Below, in pieces: positions 8,603 through 21,602 of a DNA stretch of 57,455 nt. Under the pieces are notes generated by a model. It did not search any database and was not told the DNA's origin. It saw only the letters and a program-made list of their open reading frames with translations. Position 1 is the first letter of the stretch. Every line of letters begins with the position of its first letter. A program made the position numbers and the translations under genes. The stretch is taken from positions 1 to 57,455 of the forward strand of contig JAHDXO010000029.1 of assembly GCA_023382975.1 (NCBI GenBank), in the 5' to 3' direction. This DNA is from Pirellulaceae bacterium. Lineage in GTDB: Bacteria > Planctomycetota > Planctomycetia > Pirellulales > Pirellulaceae.

Positions 8603-8608
8603 CCGGGC

Positions 8609-8806
8609 TTAGATGCGGCGGGCTTCTTGATCGTCGGGAACGGCCAGCGATACCGCGCCGTACGTCTCGACGTACCAGCGGATATCGGCCCGATCCTGCT
8701 CGGTGACGGGATTGGCGAAGTCGAGCTTCCCGGAATCGGTGCCGTCGAACGAGACGTTGACTTCGGTACTGCTGGAAAAACGGAGAGCGAGTTCCGTACC
8801 GTTCAT
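8609..8806 (-). pseudogene. N-terminal segment of the CHAT/NB-ARC/TPR gene, cut off by TAA
   Basis: This encodes 65 residues ending DQEARRI and then TAA. The same frame continues without shift as ARLPEIGKALFHAVFD, which is the expected continuation of CHAT-associated proteins of this type. Segments here such as VSFDGTDSGKL and RADIRWYVETYG are typical of the N-terminus of that family. So this is one gene with a single nonsense codon, not two genes. The ATG at 8806 is the natural start. Confidence 0.8.
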
Positions 8807-9278
8807 AACGATCTACCTCCAGTGACAACGGGCCGTTTCGTGCGACAGGAGTTCAACGGTGTTCCGCGGCATCTTCCCCGTTCCCGCCGCGCGAAGCCGG
8901 GATCCGAGACAATGTATACGATGGCGTTAAGAAAACGGTCCGTAAAGGGGGACTCGCTCCGGCGAATCCGCCGAATTCTGGAAAAACTGTCATCCCTTTC
9001 TGGAGGGAAGGAACCGGCTCAGACGATAACTTCCAAATGATCGACAAAATTGGACGATTCGAAACAATCGGTTTCTTGCCCGTCCTCGGCAGGGAATCTA
9101 CGCGCCAGGCCTGTTTGCAAAGACAGGATGGCCATTCCGATCGGCGATCGAGGCGGTGAAAAAAACTGGGACAGGCACCTTCGCGACCCGCGTTTTCCGT
9201 TGGGTTTCAACGGTTCCTGTTCGGAGCCAGTCCCATTTATTCCCAGCCTCGTACGGCGGCCGGCGAGGAGACGCAGGG
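8807..9278. other. Intergenic region with one imperfect inverted repeat
   Basis: This is the divergent promoter region between the CHAT gene and the TonB receptor gene. I see no convincing gene in it. A short frame at about 8911-9040 lacks a ribosome binding site and any recognisable motif. The right part contains the inverted repeat listed separately. Confidence 0.5.
9158..9242. repeat. Imperfect inverted repeat upstream of the TonB receptor
   Basis: The arm GAAAAAAACTGGGACAGGCACC pairs imperfectly with GGAGCCAGTCCCATTTATTC 43 nt later. It lies just upstream of the chosen start at 9279 and makes the reading frame look longer than the real gene. Confidence 0.6.
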
Positions 9279-11678
9279 ATGCGATGCCGCAGCAAGTCAT
9301 ATCGGGGCAAGGATTGGGTGGTGCTAGCAATCGTGGGCGTCGTGTTGCTGGCCCGAGAGGCAACCGCTGCGCCGCCAGTTCCCATCTGGACGGACTCGTC
9401 CTCGCCCCAGGATGCGATCGCGGTGAATTGGCTGGTTCAGGATCCGCCCGAGCCCGCAGCGGAGCCGAGCGAAACCGTTCCCGAACTACCGCTGGGATTG
9501 CCGCCGATCGAGGAGTTTGCTCGGCAGCCGTACCTTATGCCGGCAGCTCCGCCGCCGGCCAGTCTGACGGTCGTCGAGCCCAGCGTGGTCGAGGCAGGCG
9601 CCGAGGGCGTCGCTCCGGTGCCGCGGAGCACACCGGCTGCGGTGACGCGGGTCGATGCGGATGATATCTGGTTTTCCGGAGCTCGCAGTCTGCACGAACT
9701 GGCCGACATTTTCGTACCGAACGTCCAGGTGATCCGTCACCACGCACAGCCGCCCCACGTGGGCTTTCGCGGAATCATCAGCGACAAGGACGACAAGTAC
9801 TTGTTGCGGGTGAACGGCCGATTGATGAACAATCGCGCCCAGATCGGCGCGTTCAGCGAGCACTACTTGCCCATGCTGGGCGACATCCACCACATCGACT
9901 TCGTCCGCGGTCCGGGCTCGACCACCTACGGCCCCGGCGCGATCTCCGGCGTGGTGAACATCGTGACGCACAACGGGCTGACGTTCGAAGGCACGGACGC
10001 CACGGTCCGCGGCGGCTTTGTCGAGAATTTCCTGAGCACCGAGATCCGCCACGGCCGTCAGTTCAGCGACGATTCGGGGATCTTTCTGTACTACGGCTAC
10101 GCCGACTATCCGGGCGCCGACCAGCGGGACTCGCCCTATGTCTTCGGGCGCACGTTTCCTGCCTTGGAGGGTACGCAAGTCGTCGCGGGACAGCCGGTTT
10201 CGTTCGACATTCCCAACGATCACCGGACCTACCGCGCGTCGGGCCGCCACAAGATGCACGTGCAGTACACCTACGGAGACTTCGACGCTTGGCTGCGCTA
10301 CACGCGCAGCGGCGAACAGGAGGCGTTTCGCCGCGACTTCATCTCCGAACCTCCCTACGGTACGGCCCCTTTCACCCGGACCTTCGACGACTTGACGACG
10401 GAAGAGGCTGGCTATCAGCAGTTGACCGCGTTCCTGGGTTACCGGCTCGAACCGAGCGAGTGCCTGAACATTGAGTTTGCGCTCAGCTACGACCTGTTCG
10501 ATTTGGAGCGATTGACGCGGGAAGTGCCCAGCGGCTACATCGCGCACCGCGAGGACGAATGGTTCGCGCGGGTGCTGGCCCGCTGGAATCCGTTCGAGCG
10601 GCATTCGCTGGCTTTCGGGTTCGAGTACTCGCACGAAGACTTCGGGCTGGACAGTCCCGGCTTCCCCCACCGGCCCGCCTACACGCCGCGGCAGCGGGAG
10701 AACACGGCGCCCTGGGGAACGGACACATACTCGCTGTTGGGCGAATACCAGTGGCGGATCACCGACCAGTGGACCGGCTTCCTGAGCGGTCGTGCCGACA
10801 AGCATACCTACACCGAATTCCTGTTCTCGCCGCGGGCGGCCATTGTCTGGATGCCCACCGAGCAGGACACGCTGAAATTCATTGCCGCCGATGCCGTGCG
10901 CCGGGTGGAAGACGACGTGCTGCGTTTCATGGAACTGGTGAACGCCGACTTCGATGAAGTGGAAACGCTGGGAAGTCTGGAACTGCGATACGAGCGCCAG
11001 GCCTGCGAGCACCGCAATTGGGCCCTGAGCACGTTCTACGAAGATACCCAGACGGTAGCCTTCGCCCGGCAGGCAGGCGAAGTGGCTGGCCGCTCGCAGT
11101 TGCTGGGCGAGTTCCAGATCTGGGGGATCGAGTTGGAAGCCGGTTACCGAACCGAGACGACTCGCGTCCGCGCGTCGCACTCGTACACCGATTTGGTCAA
11201 CGGCTTTCTGATCGACCCAACGATCATTCAGGGCGTTTCGGCATATCCCTACAACGTCCTGTTCGACGACGAGCCGTTCGGCCGCCACTTGGCGAACTGG
11301 TCGCCCCATTTAACCAAGTTCTACGCCATGCATGACCTGGACGATTGCTGGTCCGCCAGCGGATCGCTGCGCGTCTATTGGGGATTTCCCGGAGCGAAAG
11401 ACCTGACCGAGTACAACAACATCCTATTCGACACCGACGGAGCCAGCGCGGGGTTGGGGCTCTCCGATCCCGGATACACGAAGTCGTTTGCGGGAAACTA
11501 CTATCTGGACTTCGGTCTGGAACGGCGGATTCTAGACCGCGGCGCTCTGCGGTTGGACTTCTACAACGTCCTGGGCTGGTTCGATCCGGATCTGAACAAA
11601 CGGAACTATCTGAACCGGCTGTCCGAGTACCGGAGCGAAGCCGCCGCGCTGGCACTCACAGCCCGACTGGAGTTCTGA
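9279..11678 (+). CDS. TonB-dependent outer-membrane receptor
   Basis: This is a 799-residue TonB-dependent transporter/receptor. A hydrophobic signal segment at ~10-30 is followed by a ~90-residue proline-rich spacer. A plug domain comes next, with RGIISDKDDKYLLRVNGRLM, FVRGPGSTTYGPGAISGVVNIVT and related motifs, and then a ~550-residue beta-barrel ending in Phe, as outer-membrane barrels do. The ATG at 9279 has GAGGAG upstream; the open frame extends further but only through a repeat. The next genes encode a YfiR-like protein and kinases, so it may take up or sense a ligand for that pathway. The ligand is unknown. Confidence 0.88.
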   Translation: MRCRSKSYRGKDWVVLAIVGVVLLAREATAAPPVPIWTDSSSPQDAIAVNWLVQDPPEPAAEPSETVPELPLGLPPIEEFARQPYLMPAAPPPASLTVVEPSVVEAGAEGVAPVPRSTPAAVTRVDADDIWFSGARSLHELADIFVPNVQVIRHHAQPPHVGFRGIISDKDDKYLLRVNGRLMNNRAQIGAFSEHYLPMLGDIHHIDFVRGPGSTTYGPGAISGVVNIVTHNGLTFEGTDATVRGGFVENFLSTEIRHGRQFSDDSGIFLYYGYADYPGADQRDSPYVFGRTFPALEGTQVVAGQPVSFDIPNDHRTYRASGRHKMHVQYTYGDFDAWLRYTRSGEQEAFRRDFISEPPYGTAPFTRTFDDLTTEEAGYQQLTAFLGYRLEPSECLNIEFALSYDLFDLERLTREVPSGYIAHREDEWFARVLARWNPFERHSLAFGFEYSHEDFGLDSPGFPHRPAYTPRQRENTAPWGTDTYSLLGEYQWRITDQWTGFLSGRADKHTYTEFLFSPRAAIVWMPTEQDTLKFIAADAVRRVEDDVLRFMELVNADFDEVETLGSLELRYERQACEHRNWALSTFYEDTQTVAFARQAGEVAGRSQLLGEFQIWGIELEAGYRTETTRVRASHSYTDLVNGFLIDPTIIQGVSAYPYNVLFDDEPFGRHLANWSPHLTKFYAMHDLDDCWSASGSLRVYWGFPGAKDLTEYNNILFDTDGASAGLGLSDPGYTKSFAGNYYLDFGLERRILDRGALRLDFYNVLGWFDPDLNKRNYLNRLSEYRSEAAALALTARLEF

Positions 11679-11804
11679 GACTCTGCAGCAACCGATTGTC
11701 TCCTGACTGCGGATCAGAATGCCGAGTTTTCGGCGCAGCCACTTGCACCCCCCCAATCAAAGCAGTAAACTGGCAACCGGATGTAGTCTACAGCTAGGTG
11801 CCGT

Positions 11805-12392
11805 ATGCTCGTTTCTCGCTTCATCCTGATCGTGCTGCTCGGTTTGGCCGTGTGCCACGCTGCGTGGGGTCAGGCGCGACAGCCCGCGGCGCAACCGCTT
11901 ACTCGCGAAGCGATCAAAGCTCGCTATTTGATCTATTTCGGAGGGTACATCACTTGGCCGCCCCACGCGGTGCCTGACCCCAAGACGACCTTCGAGATTG
12001 GCATTCTTGGCGTCGACCCGTTCGGCGACCACTTGCAGGTGTTCGCGGGACAGAAGGTAGGGGGTAGACGGATTGTGATTCACCAATTCGACACCATGGA
12101 CCAATATGTTCCTTGCCATCTGGTGTTCATCTCCGGGGACAACATGGCGGGCCAAAAGGAGACGGCCCGGAAGCGGTTGCAGGATGCGGTGGACCAGTTG
12201 GCCAAGAAGCCCGTCCTGATCGTATCCGAGACGCCGGGATTCGCCAGCCAAAAAGGAGCGGTGATCAATTTTGTCGACAACGTGCAACAGAAGCAGATCC
12301 AGATGGACATCAGTCGAGGTGCCGTGCTGCGAACGGCCCTGCAAATCGACCCGGGCATCTGGAACCTGCCGGTTGTGAACCGGCTTCCCTGA
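11805..12392 (+). CDS. YfiR family (DUF4154) periplasmic regulator
   Basis: This 195-residue protein has a signal peptide (to about residue 24). It carries the YfiR/DUF4154 signature: an aromatic stretch YLIYFGGYITWP, then FEIGILGVDPFGDHL, and later INFVDNVQQKQIQMDIS. In Pseudomonas, YfiR binds and represses the periplasmic CHASE8-type domain of the membrane protein YfiN. Here the next gene (19 nt downstream) is a membrane histidine kinase with a similarly sized periplasmic domain, so this protein probably controls that kinase. The upstream gene is a TonB receptor. Confidence 0.85.
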   Translation: MLVSRFILIVLLGLAVCHAAWGQARQPAAQPLTREAIKARYLIYFGGYITWPPHAVPDPKTTFEIGILGVDPFGDHLQVFAGQKVGGRRIVIHQFDTMDQYVPCHLVFISGDNMAGQKETARKRLQDAVDQLAKKPVLIVSETPGFASQKGAVINFVDNVQQKQIQMDISRGAVLRTALQIDPGIWNLPVVNRLP

Positions 12393-12411
12393 CAAAGGCA
12401 TTGAGCGCAGC

Positions 12412-13890
12412 ATGCTCCGTTTTCGCGACGCATCGATCCGCAGCAAACTGATCGCCCTGTTGGTGACGGTGGTGTTCTTGGTGTTGTTGCTGTCCACCGC
12501 CGCCTTCGTCGTTCACGACATCCGCATGTTTCGGACCTCGATGCAGATGCACTTGGAAACCTTGGCGGCCGTGTTGGCCGACAACAGTTCGGCCCCCTTG
12601 GACCTTGACTCGGCCGAGGCGGCCAGCCACGTCTTGGCGGCGTTGCAGCGGGAACCGAGCGTCGTGTATGCGGAGACGATCGACGGTCGAGGAAAGACTT
12701 TCGCGATCTATCCGCAGGAAGCGGCGGCGGTTCCATTGCCGTCGGATTCCGGCACCGGCGAGCCGTTCGTTGCGGACGGCTTTCTGCATGTGTTCAAGCC
12801 GATCAAACTGTTTCCGCTGTTGCCGGGCGATCCCGAGTCCGGCACACTTTATCTGCGGGCGAGCCTGGAGCAACTACACAAGCAACTGCGCCGCGACTTG
12901 TTGATTGCGGCCGTCATTTTGGCGGTCTGTTTGACGGTGGCGATTCTCCTGGCGTTCTTTGCGCAGCGGTTGATCTCGACGCCGATTCAGCGGCTGGTCG
13001 TCGCCACGCAGGAGATCTCGACCAGCGGCAACTACGCGGTGCGGGTGGCCAAACAGACGAACGACGAGATCGGCGTGCTGATCGACGAATTCAATGCAAT
13101 GCTGACTCAACTGCAGACTCGCGACCGGGAATTGGCCGAGCACCGCGAGCAGTTGGAGGAGCAGGTGGAACTGCGGACCCAGGAACTGTCGGCGACCGCG
13201 AAGGATCTGGCCCGTTCGAATACGGAACTGGAACAATTCGCCTACGTGGCGTCGCACGATCTGCAGGAACCGCTACGGATGGTCAGCAGCTATTTGCAGT
13301 TGCTGCAGCGGAAGTACCAGGGCCAACTGGATGCCTCGGCCGATAAGTATATCGCTTACGCGGTGGACGGCGCCGCGCGCATGCAGCGGATGATCAACGA
13401 TCTGCTGGCGTATTCCCGGGTGATGACGCGGGGCAAGGCCCCCGAGCCGACGGATTGCGAGCGGGCTTGGGCGGACGCCCTGGCAAATCTGGAGCGGCGG
13501 ATCCACGAGAGCGCCGCGGTGGTCACGCACGATCCTCTGCCGACCGTCCATGCCGACGCCAGCCAGTTGATCCAGGTGTTTCAGAACCTGGTCGGCAATG
13601 CGATCAAGTACCACGGGGCGGAAACGCCGCACGTCCATGCGTCGGCCCAGCGCCAACCTGGGCAGTGGGTGTTCTCCGTGCGCGACAACGGGATCGGGAT
13701 CGAACCGCAGTACTTCGAACGAATCTTCGTGATATTCCAGCGTCTGCACGGCAAAGAGGAATACTCGGGGACCGGTATTGGTCTGGCCGTCTGCAAGAAG
13801 ATCGTCGAGCGTCACGGCGGGAAGATCTGGGTCGAATCGCAATACGGAACCGGGTCGACTTTCTATTTCACCATTCCCGACCGACAATAA
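12412..13890 (+). CDS. Membrane histidine kinase with CHASE8-like sensor and HAMP
   Basis: This is a 492-residue sensor kinase. TM1 spans ~12-33, a ~128-residue periplasmic domain follows, TM2 is ~162-185 and HAMP ~186-237. A coiled coil, HisKA with phospho-acceptor His282 in ASHDLQEPLRM, and an HATPase with N, G1 (DNGIGIE) and G2 (GTGIGLAVCKK) boxes complete it. The periplasmic domain's position and size fit CHASE8, the YfiN-type domain. It sits between the yfiR-like gene and a single-domain response regulator, which it probably phosphorylates. Confidence 0.9.
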   Translation: MLRFRDASIRSKLIALLVTVVFLVLLLSTAAFVVHDIRMFRTSMQMHLETLAAVLADNSSAPLDLDSAEAASHVLAALQREPSVVYAETIDGRGKTFAIYPQEAAAVPLPSDSGTGEPFVADGFLHVFKPIKLFPLLPGDPESGTLYLRASLEQLHKQLRRDLLIAAVILAVCLTVAILLAFFAQRLISTPIQRLVVATQEISTSGNYAVRVAKQTNDEIGVLIDEFNAMLTQLQTRDRELAEHREQLEEQVELRTQELSATAKDLARSNTELEQFAYVASHDLQEPLRMVSSYLQLLQRKYQGQLDASADKYIAYAVDGAARMQRMINDLLAYSRVMTRGKAPEPTDCERAWADALANLERRIHESAAVVTHDPLPTVHADASQLIQVFQNLVGNAIKYHGAETPHVHASAQRQPGQWVFSVRDNGIGIEPQYFERIFVIFQRLHGKEEYSGTGIGLAVCKKIVERHGGKIWVESQYGTGSTFYFTIPDRQ

Positions 13891-13901
13891 GGAGAAACGA
13901 G

Positions 13902-14336
13902 ATGGGAGTGCATGTGGCAAAGATCCTGCTGGTGGAAGACAATCCGGGAGACGTGGACTTGGTCCGCGTAGCGATCGAGGACAACAAGGTCTGCAACGAA
14001 TTATATGTCGCGTCGGACGGTGTCGAGGCGATGGCTTTCTTGCACCGGGAGGGCAAGTACGCGGACGCTCCGCGACCCGACTTGATTCTGCTGGACCTGA
14101 ACCTGCCTCGCAAGGACGGCCGCGAAGTGCTGGCCGAGGTCAAAGCGGACGAAAACTTGCGACGGATTCCCGTCGTGGTTCTCACGACCTCGAAACAGGA
14201 GGAGGATATTCTGAAGGTGTACAATCTGAACGCCAATTGCTACGTGACCAAGCCGCTCGACCTGGACCAGTTTCTGCACGTGGTCAAGTCGATCGACTCG
14301 TTTTGGTTCGGCATCGTGGCGCTGCCGACGGAGTGA
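13902..14336 (+). CDS. Single-domain response regulator (Rcp1/CheY-like)
   Basis: This is a 144-residue REC-only protein with phospho-acceptor Asp65 in LILLDLNLPRKDG, acidic pocket residues in LLVEDNPGD and Lys in VTKPLD. It belongs to the Rcp1 type, which usually partners kinases of the kind encoded just upstream. The ATG at 13902 has AAGGAG upstream. There is no output domain, so it passes phosphate or acts by protein binding. Confidence 0.9.
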   Translation: MGVHVAKILLVEDNPGDVDLVRVAIEDNKVCNELYVASDGVEAMAFLHREGKYADAPRPDLILLDLNLPRKDGREVLAEVKADENLRRIPVVVLTTSKQEEDILKVYNLNANCYVTKPLDLDQFLHVVKSIDSFWFGIVALPTE

Positions 14337-14343
14337 CTAGCCC

Positions 14344-16341
<1,998 letters not shown>

Positions 16342-16531
16342 AGGCGATTGGACGCGAGACGAGCCGGGTTCGACCCTTCACGTGGCGACAATGTCGGCGA
16401 CGGGGCGGCATTAGCCCCCCGATGCGCGAGACGAGCCTGGTTGGACCTTTGGGTTACGATTCCGCTTCGTTGCAAAATCTGAAAAGCCCATTTCTGCGCG
16501 GATGCCGAGCACCGCGATAAGGAGCCCTACG

Positions 16532-17422
16532 ATGACCTCGACCCACGATCTTTCCCGCCGCGCATTTCTTCAAGGCGGCAGTTTGTTCTTGGCCGCGGGC
16601 GCCGCTAGCCCGGCATCGATGCTGGCGGCGGCCGAGGAAAAACCGCCGCTGGTGCGGATCGGACTGCTGACCGACCTGCACTACGCCGACAAGCCGCCCG
16701 CCGGAACACGGCACTACCGCGAGTCGCTGGCCAAGGTAGCCGAGGCAGTTCAGCGGTTCCACCGCGAGAAGACGGACGTGGTCGTCGAGTTGGGCGATTT
16801 CGTCGATGCGGCCGATTCGGTGGATACGGAACTGGAATACCTGGCGCGGATCGACCGCGAGTTCTCCGCGTGCCCCGGCGAAAAGCACTATGTGCTGGGC
16901 AATCACTGTGTGGATACGCTGACCAAGCGCGAGTTCCTGCAGACGGTCATGCAGGAAGCTTCCTACTACTCGTTTGATTTTGGCGGCTATCATTTCGTGA
17001 TTCTCGACGCCTGTTTCCGCAGCGACGGCGTGGCCTACGGACGCCACAACTTCCAATGGACCGATTCCAACATCCCACAAACCCAGTTGGCATGGCTGCG
17101 CGAGAATCTGGCCGACACAACCAAGCCGGCAATCGTCTTCGTCCATCAGCGCCTGGACGTGAGCGACAACTATGGCATCAAGAACGCGGCCGCAGTGCGC
17201 GCCGTGCTGAAGGCGGCCGACAACGTGTTTGCGGTGTTTCAAGGCCACTACCACCGCAACGACTGCAAACAGATCGACCGAACCCATTACTGCACGCTGG
17301 CGGCCATGGTCGAAGGCTCGGGCGCCGAAAACAGCGCCTACGCCGTGATGGACATTTTCGACAACGATATGATCCGCGTCCGAGGCTTCCGCAAACAGGA
17401 AAGCTACCGCTGGGACCGCTAG
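16532..17422 (+). CDS. Secreted metallophosphoesterase (calcineurin-like)
   Basis: This 296-residue protein has a twin-arginine signal (SRRAFLQGG, followed by a hydrophobic stretch). The dimetal phosphoesterase motifs are in order: D48-L-H50 in LLTDLH, GD89F, GN-H125 and GHYH in the C-terminal part. The ATG at 16532 follows AAGGAG. It likely hydrolyses a phosphodiester or monoester outside the cytoplasm; the substrate is unknown. It is convergent with the DUF1501 gene. Confidence 0.87.
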   Translation: MTSTHDLSRRAFLQGGSLFLAAGAASPASMLAAAEEKPPLVRIGLLTDLHYADKPPAGTRHYRESLAKVAEAVQRFHREKTDVVVELGDFVDAADSVDTELEYLARIDREFSACPGEKHYVLGNHCVDTLTKREFLQTVMQEASYYSFDFGGYHFVILDACFRSDGVAYGRHNFQWTDSNIPQTQLAWLRENLADTTKPAIVFVHQRLDVSDNYGIKNAAAVRAVLKAADNVFAVFQGHYHRNDCKQIDRTHYCTLAAMVEGSGAENSAYAVMDIFDNDMIRVRGFRKQESYRWDR

Positions 17423-17491
17423 TGCGCTCGCTCGTTTGCACACGGTCGCCAGCCGAGTGGATTCTCCCGAGCGCGGTTGGGGATGCGATGC

Positions 17492-18946
<1,455 letters not shown>

Positions 18947-18956
18947 GTTGAACTCC

Positions 18957-21176
18957 CTAGTCCAAGTACAGAAACTCGTTCAGGTTGTACACCAACAGAC
19001 AGTAGTAGTTCAGCGCCGCGTCCGGCTCGAGGCCGTGGCGTTGCTGCAACGTTTCAATCAAGGCCAGCGCGTGCTGCCGACCGGCTTCGTCGGGTTCCCG
19101 GCCCAGCGCCAGTTGCCACGCGCGGCGGATTTGCGCCGCGGTGTCCGCACCCGCCTCGCGGCGCAACCGCGCGGCGAGATGGGCGGCTTGGTCGTTCATG
19201 AACTTGCCGTTCAGCATCGCCAGAGCTTGCGCCGGCTGGGTCGTCACGAAACGGGCTTCGCACGTGCTGTCCGGATCGGCCAGATCGAACGCCTCGAGCA
19301 ACGGCGTCATCAGCGACCGTTTCGCGTGGATGTAGATGCTGCGGCGAGCCTGCTGGTCGGGCGGCGATTTGCCCCAGCCGTCGCCGGGGCGCGACTGCCC
19401 GGCCAGCACCTCGGCCGAGATCTCCTCGTAGAAGCCCGGTCCGAACATCTGCGGGTTCAGTCGGCCGTTGATCGCCAGGACTGCGTCGCGGACCTCTTCG
19501 GCGCCCAGTCGCCGCAGGTCGAACCGCCAGAACAAATCGTTCGCCGGATCGCGTTCCAGTGCCTGTGGATTTCCCTGCGACGACATCTGGTACGTATTGG
19601 AGAGCATGATCGTCCGATGCATCGCCTTCAGCCGCCAACCGTGGTCGATCAGTTGGCCGGCCAGCCAGTCGAGCAGCTCGGGATGCGTCGGCGGCAGACC
19701 GTTCTGGCCGAAATTGTTCGGCGACCGCACGATGCCGCGGCCGAAATGGTGTTGCCAGATACGGTTGGCCATCACCCGCGCGGTTAGCGGGTTGTCGGGC
19801 GAGGCGAGCCAATCGGCCAAGACTCGCCGACGGCCCGTGGTCTTGGCATCCGCCGCTGGGGACGCGATCGTTGCAGGCCGCGAATCGAGCACCGCGGGAA
19901 ACGACGGGGCAACCGCCTCGCCCTTGACTTGCGGATTGCCGCGCAGCAGGACGAACGTCTCCGGCGCTCGCGGACCGCGCTCGCTAACCGCTAACGCTTT
20001 TCCAGATTGGCCGTCGGGCAAATCGATCGACACTTCGATCTGCGGACCGTTCTTGGCCATCGGCGTCAAGTTGTGAAAGAAGGCCAGCAGCCCGTAGTAA
20101 TCCTGCTGAGTGAACGGGTCGATCTTGTGGTCGTGGCAGCGGGCGCAGTTGACCGTCAATCCCAGAAACGCCTGCCCGACCGTGGTCAGCAGATCGTCCA
20201 GTTGGTCGTACGTCGCCAGCAACCGGTCCGCCGGTTCATCGTCCCAAACGCCCAGGCGGTAGAAACCGGTCGCGATGATCGAATCGGCCGTCGGTTCGGG
20301 CAATTCGTCGCCTGCCAACTGCTCGCGGATGAATTGGTCGTAAGGCTTGTCGTCGTTCAGCGAGCGGATCACGTAGTCGCGATAACGCCAAGCGTGAGGT
20401 TTGACGCTGTCGCGTTCAAAGCTGTTGGTCTCGGCAAAGCGGACCAAGTCGAGCCAGTGCCGCGCCCAACGCTCGCCGTACTGCGGCGAGTCCAAGAGTC
20501 GATCGACGACCTTGGCGAATGCATCGGGCGATTCGTCCGCCAGAAATTCCGCCACTGCTTCGGGCGTCGGCGGCAGGCCGGTCAAATCGAAGTGAGCCCG
20601 GCGCAGCAAGGCCAACCGGTCGGCCGGCGGCGCGGGCGCAAGTCCATTGGCTTCCAGCAGGGCCAGAATGAACGCATCAATCGGGTTGCGCACCCAATCG
20701 GCATCGGCCACCGCGGGCGGTGTTGGATTCTGCCGCGGCTGGAACGCCCAGTGCTCTTGCCAATTCGCGCCCTGATCGATCCAGCGTCGGAGAACGCGGA
20801 TCTGCTCGGCGCTCAGCGGAGGCTCGTCCGGCGGCATGCGTTCGAATTCGTCGTCGCTGGCGATCCGTCGAATCAACTCGCTCGACTTGGAATCTCCCGG
20901 AACGATCGCCGCCTGTCCCGAATCCGCCGGTTGCAGCGCCGACTCGCGCGACGACAGCCGCAGACCGCTCTCCGCATCGCTCGGCCCGTGGCACTGGAAG
21001 CAGTGCTTCGCCAACAACGGCTGAACCTCGCGCGCGAAATCCACCGCCGCAGGTTCCTGCGCAGCCGCATTTCCAAGCATCGCAACGCCGAGGCCAGCAA
21101 GGACGAGACCGCACCAACGCAGAATAAAATGGCACGCTGGCGCGCCGAGCCAATCAAGATTCCCCGTATATCCCAT
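18957..21176 (-). CDS. Planctomycete cytochrome C / DUF1549 / DUF1553 protein
   Basis: This is a 739-residue secreted protein. A signal peptide at ~18-40 precedes a planctomycete-type cytochrome domain with heme-binding C59-FQ-C62-H63 (KHCFQCHGP). DUF1549 (around ANSFERDSVKPHAWRYRDYVI) and DUF1553 (around PLTARVMANRIWQHHFGRGI) follow. It is the first gene of an operon with the DUF1501 gene. I chose the ATG at 21176; a TTG at 21227 would add 17 residues, and neither has a strong ribosome binding site. It probably transfers electrons or modifies saccharides in the periplasm; the reaction is unknown. Confidence 0.9.
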   Translation of the reverse strand: MGYTGNLDWLGAPACHFILRWCGLVLAGLGVAMLGNAAAQEPAAVDFAREVQPLLAKHCFQCHGPSDAESGLRLSSRESALQPADSGQAAIVPGDSKSSELIRRIASDDEFERMPPDEPPLSAEQIRVLRRWIDQGANWQEHWAFQPRQNPTPPAVADADWVRNPIDAFILALLEANGLAPAPPADRLALLRRAHFDLTGLPPTPEAVAEFLADESPDAFAKVVDRLLDSPQYGERWARHWLDLVRFAETNSFERDSVKPHAWRYRDYVIRSLNDDKPYDQFIREQLAGDELPEPTADSIIATGFYRLGVWDDEPADRLLATYDQLDDLLTTVGQAFLGLTVNCARCHDHKIDPFTQQDYYGLLAFFHNLTPMAKNGPQIEVSIDLPDGQSGKALAVSERGPRAPETFVLLRGNPQVKGEAVAPSFPAVLDSRPATIASPAADAKTTGRRRVLADWLASPDNPLTARVMANRIWQHHFGRGIVRSPNNFGQNGLPPTHPELLDWLAGQLIDHGWRLKAMHRTIMLSNTYQMSSQGNPQALERDPANDLFWRFDLRRLGAEEVRDAVLAINGRLNPQMFGPGFYEEISAEVLAGQSRPGDGWGKSPPDQQARRSIYIHAKRSLMTPLLEAFDLADPDSTCEARFVTTQPAQALAMLNGKFMNDQAAHLAARLRREAGADTAAQIRRAWQLALGREPDEAGRQHALALIETLQQRHGLEPDAALNYYCLLVYNLNEFLYLD

Positions 21177-21292
21177 TGTCCGCACATGCCCTGTTGAAAA
21201 GACCCAGTACGCCCACCGTCGTGCCAATCCAGAGCGTCCCCGGATATTATCAGTAGTTGTTTATGCAAAGCAACGGGCTGCAAGGAAAAAGG

Positions 21293-21601
21293 TCATTGGG
21301 CAGTCAGTCGTTTCCTCCAGTAGCCAGGCTCTCGGCGGGCATGGGCAACTGCTACGATTTCGATATGATTGGCCGTTACGCGGTACACGATGACAAAGGG
21401 GAAACGCTTCATCAAATAGTGTCGTGTTCCGAACCAATAGTCTGCCCAACGCTCGGGATGACTCTGAATAGCGCATCCAGCGATTTCGAGTTCCTTGCGG
21501 AATGCAACCGCGGCCTTCTCGCTGCGTCCGGCGTATCAGTCATGCGCTTCGAGCACATCCAGGTACGCATCGGGATGCAAGTCAAGGGGCAATGTCGTCA
21601 T
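21293..21601 (-). pseudogene. ParE/RelE-family toxin, broken by in-frame TGA
   Basis: The frame reads MTTLPLDLHPDAYLDVLEAHD, then TGA at 21536-21538, then YAGRSEKAAVAFRKELE and onward to VAHARREPGYWRKR. The toxin family has Trp at this position (WY motif), so the TGA is a one-base change from TGG. All the rest of the 102-residue toxin is intact, including the C-terminal RxPxYW motif. It starts 1 nt after the antitoxin stop codon. The full-length toxin cannot be made unless the TGA is a sequence error or is read through. Confidence 0.85.
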
Positions 21602-21602
21602 G

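Noticed and set aside
5567..9040. Long open frames on the plus strand opposite the CHAT/NB-ARC gene
   Set aside because: They are antisense shadows caused by GC-rich codon use; the minus-strand frame has clear catalytic motifs and they have none.
8911..9040. Short plus-strand gene of about 42 codons
   Set aside because: No ribosome binding site and no recognisable sequence; likely chance.
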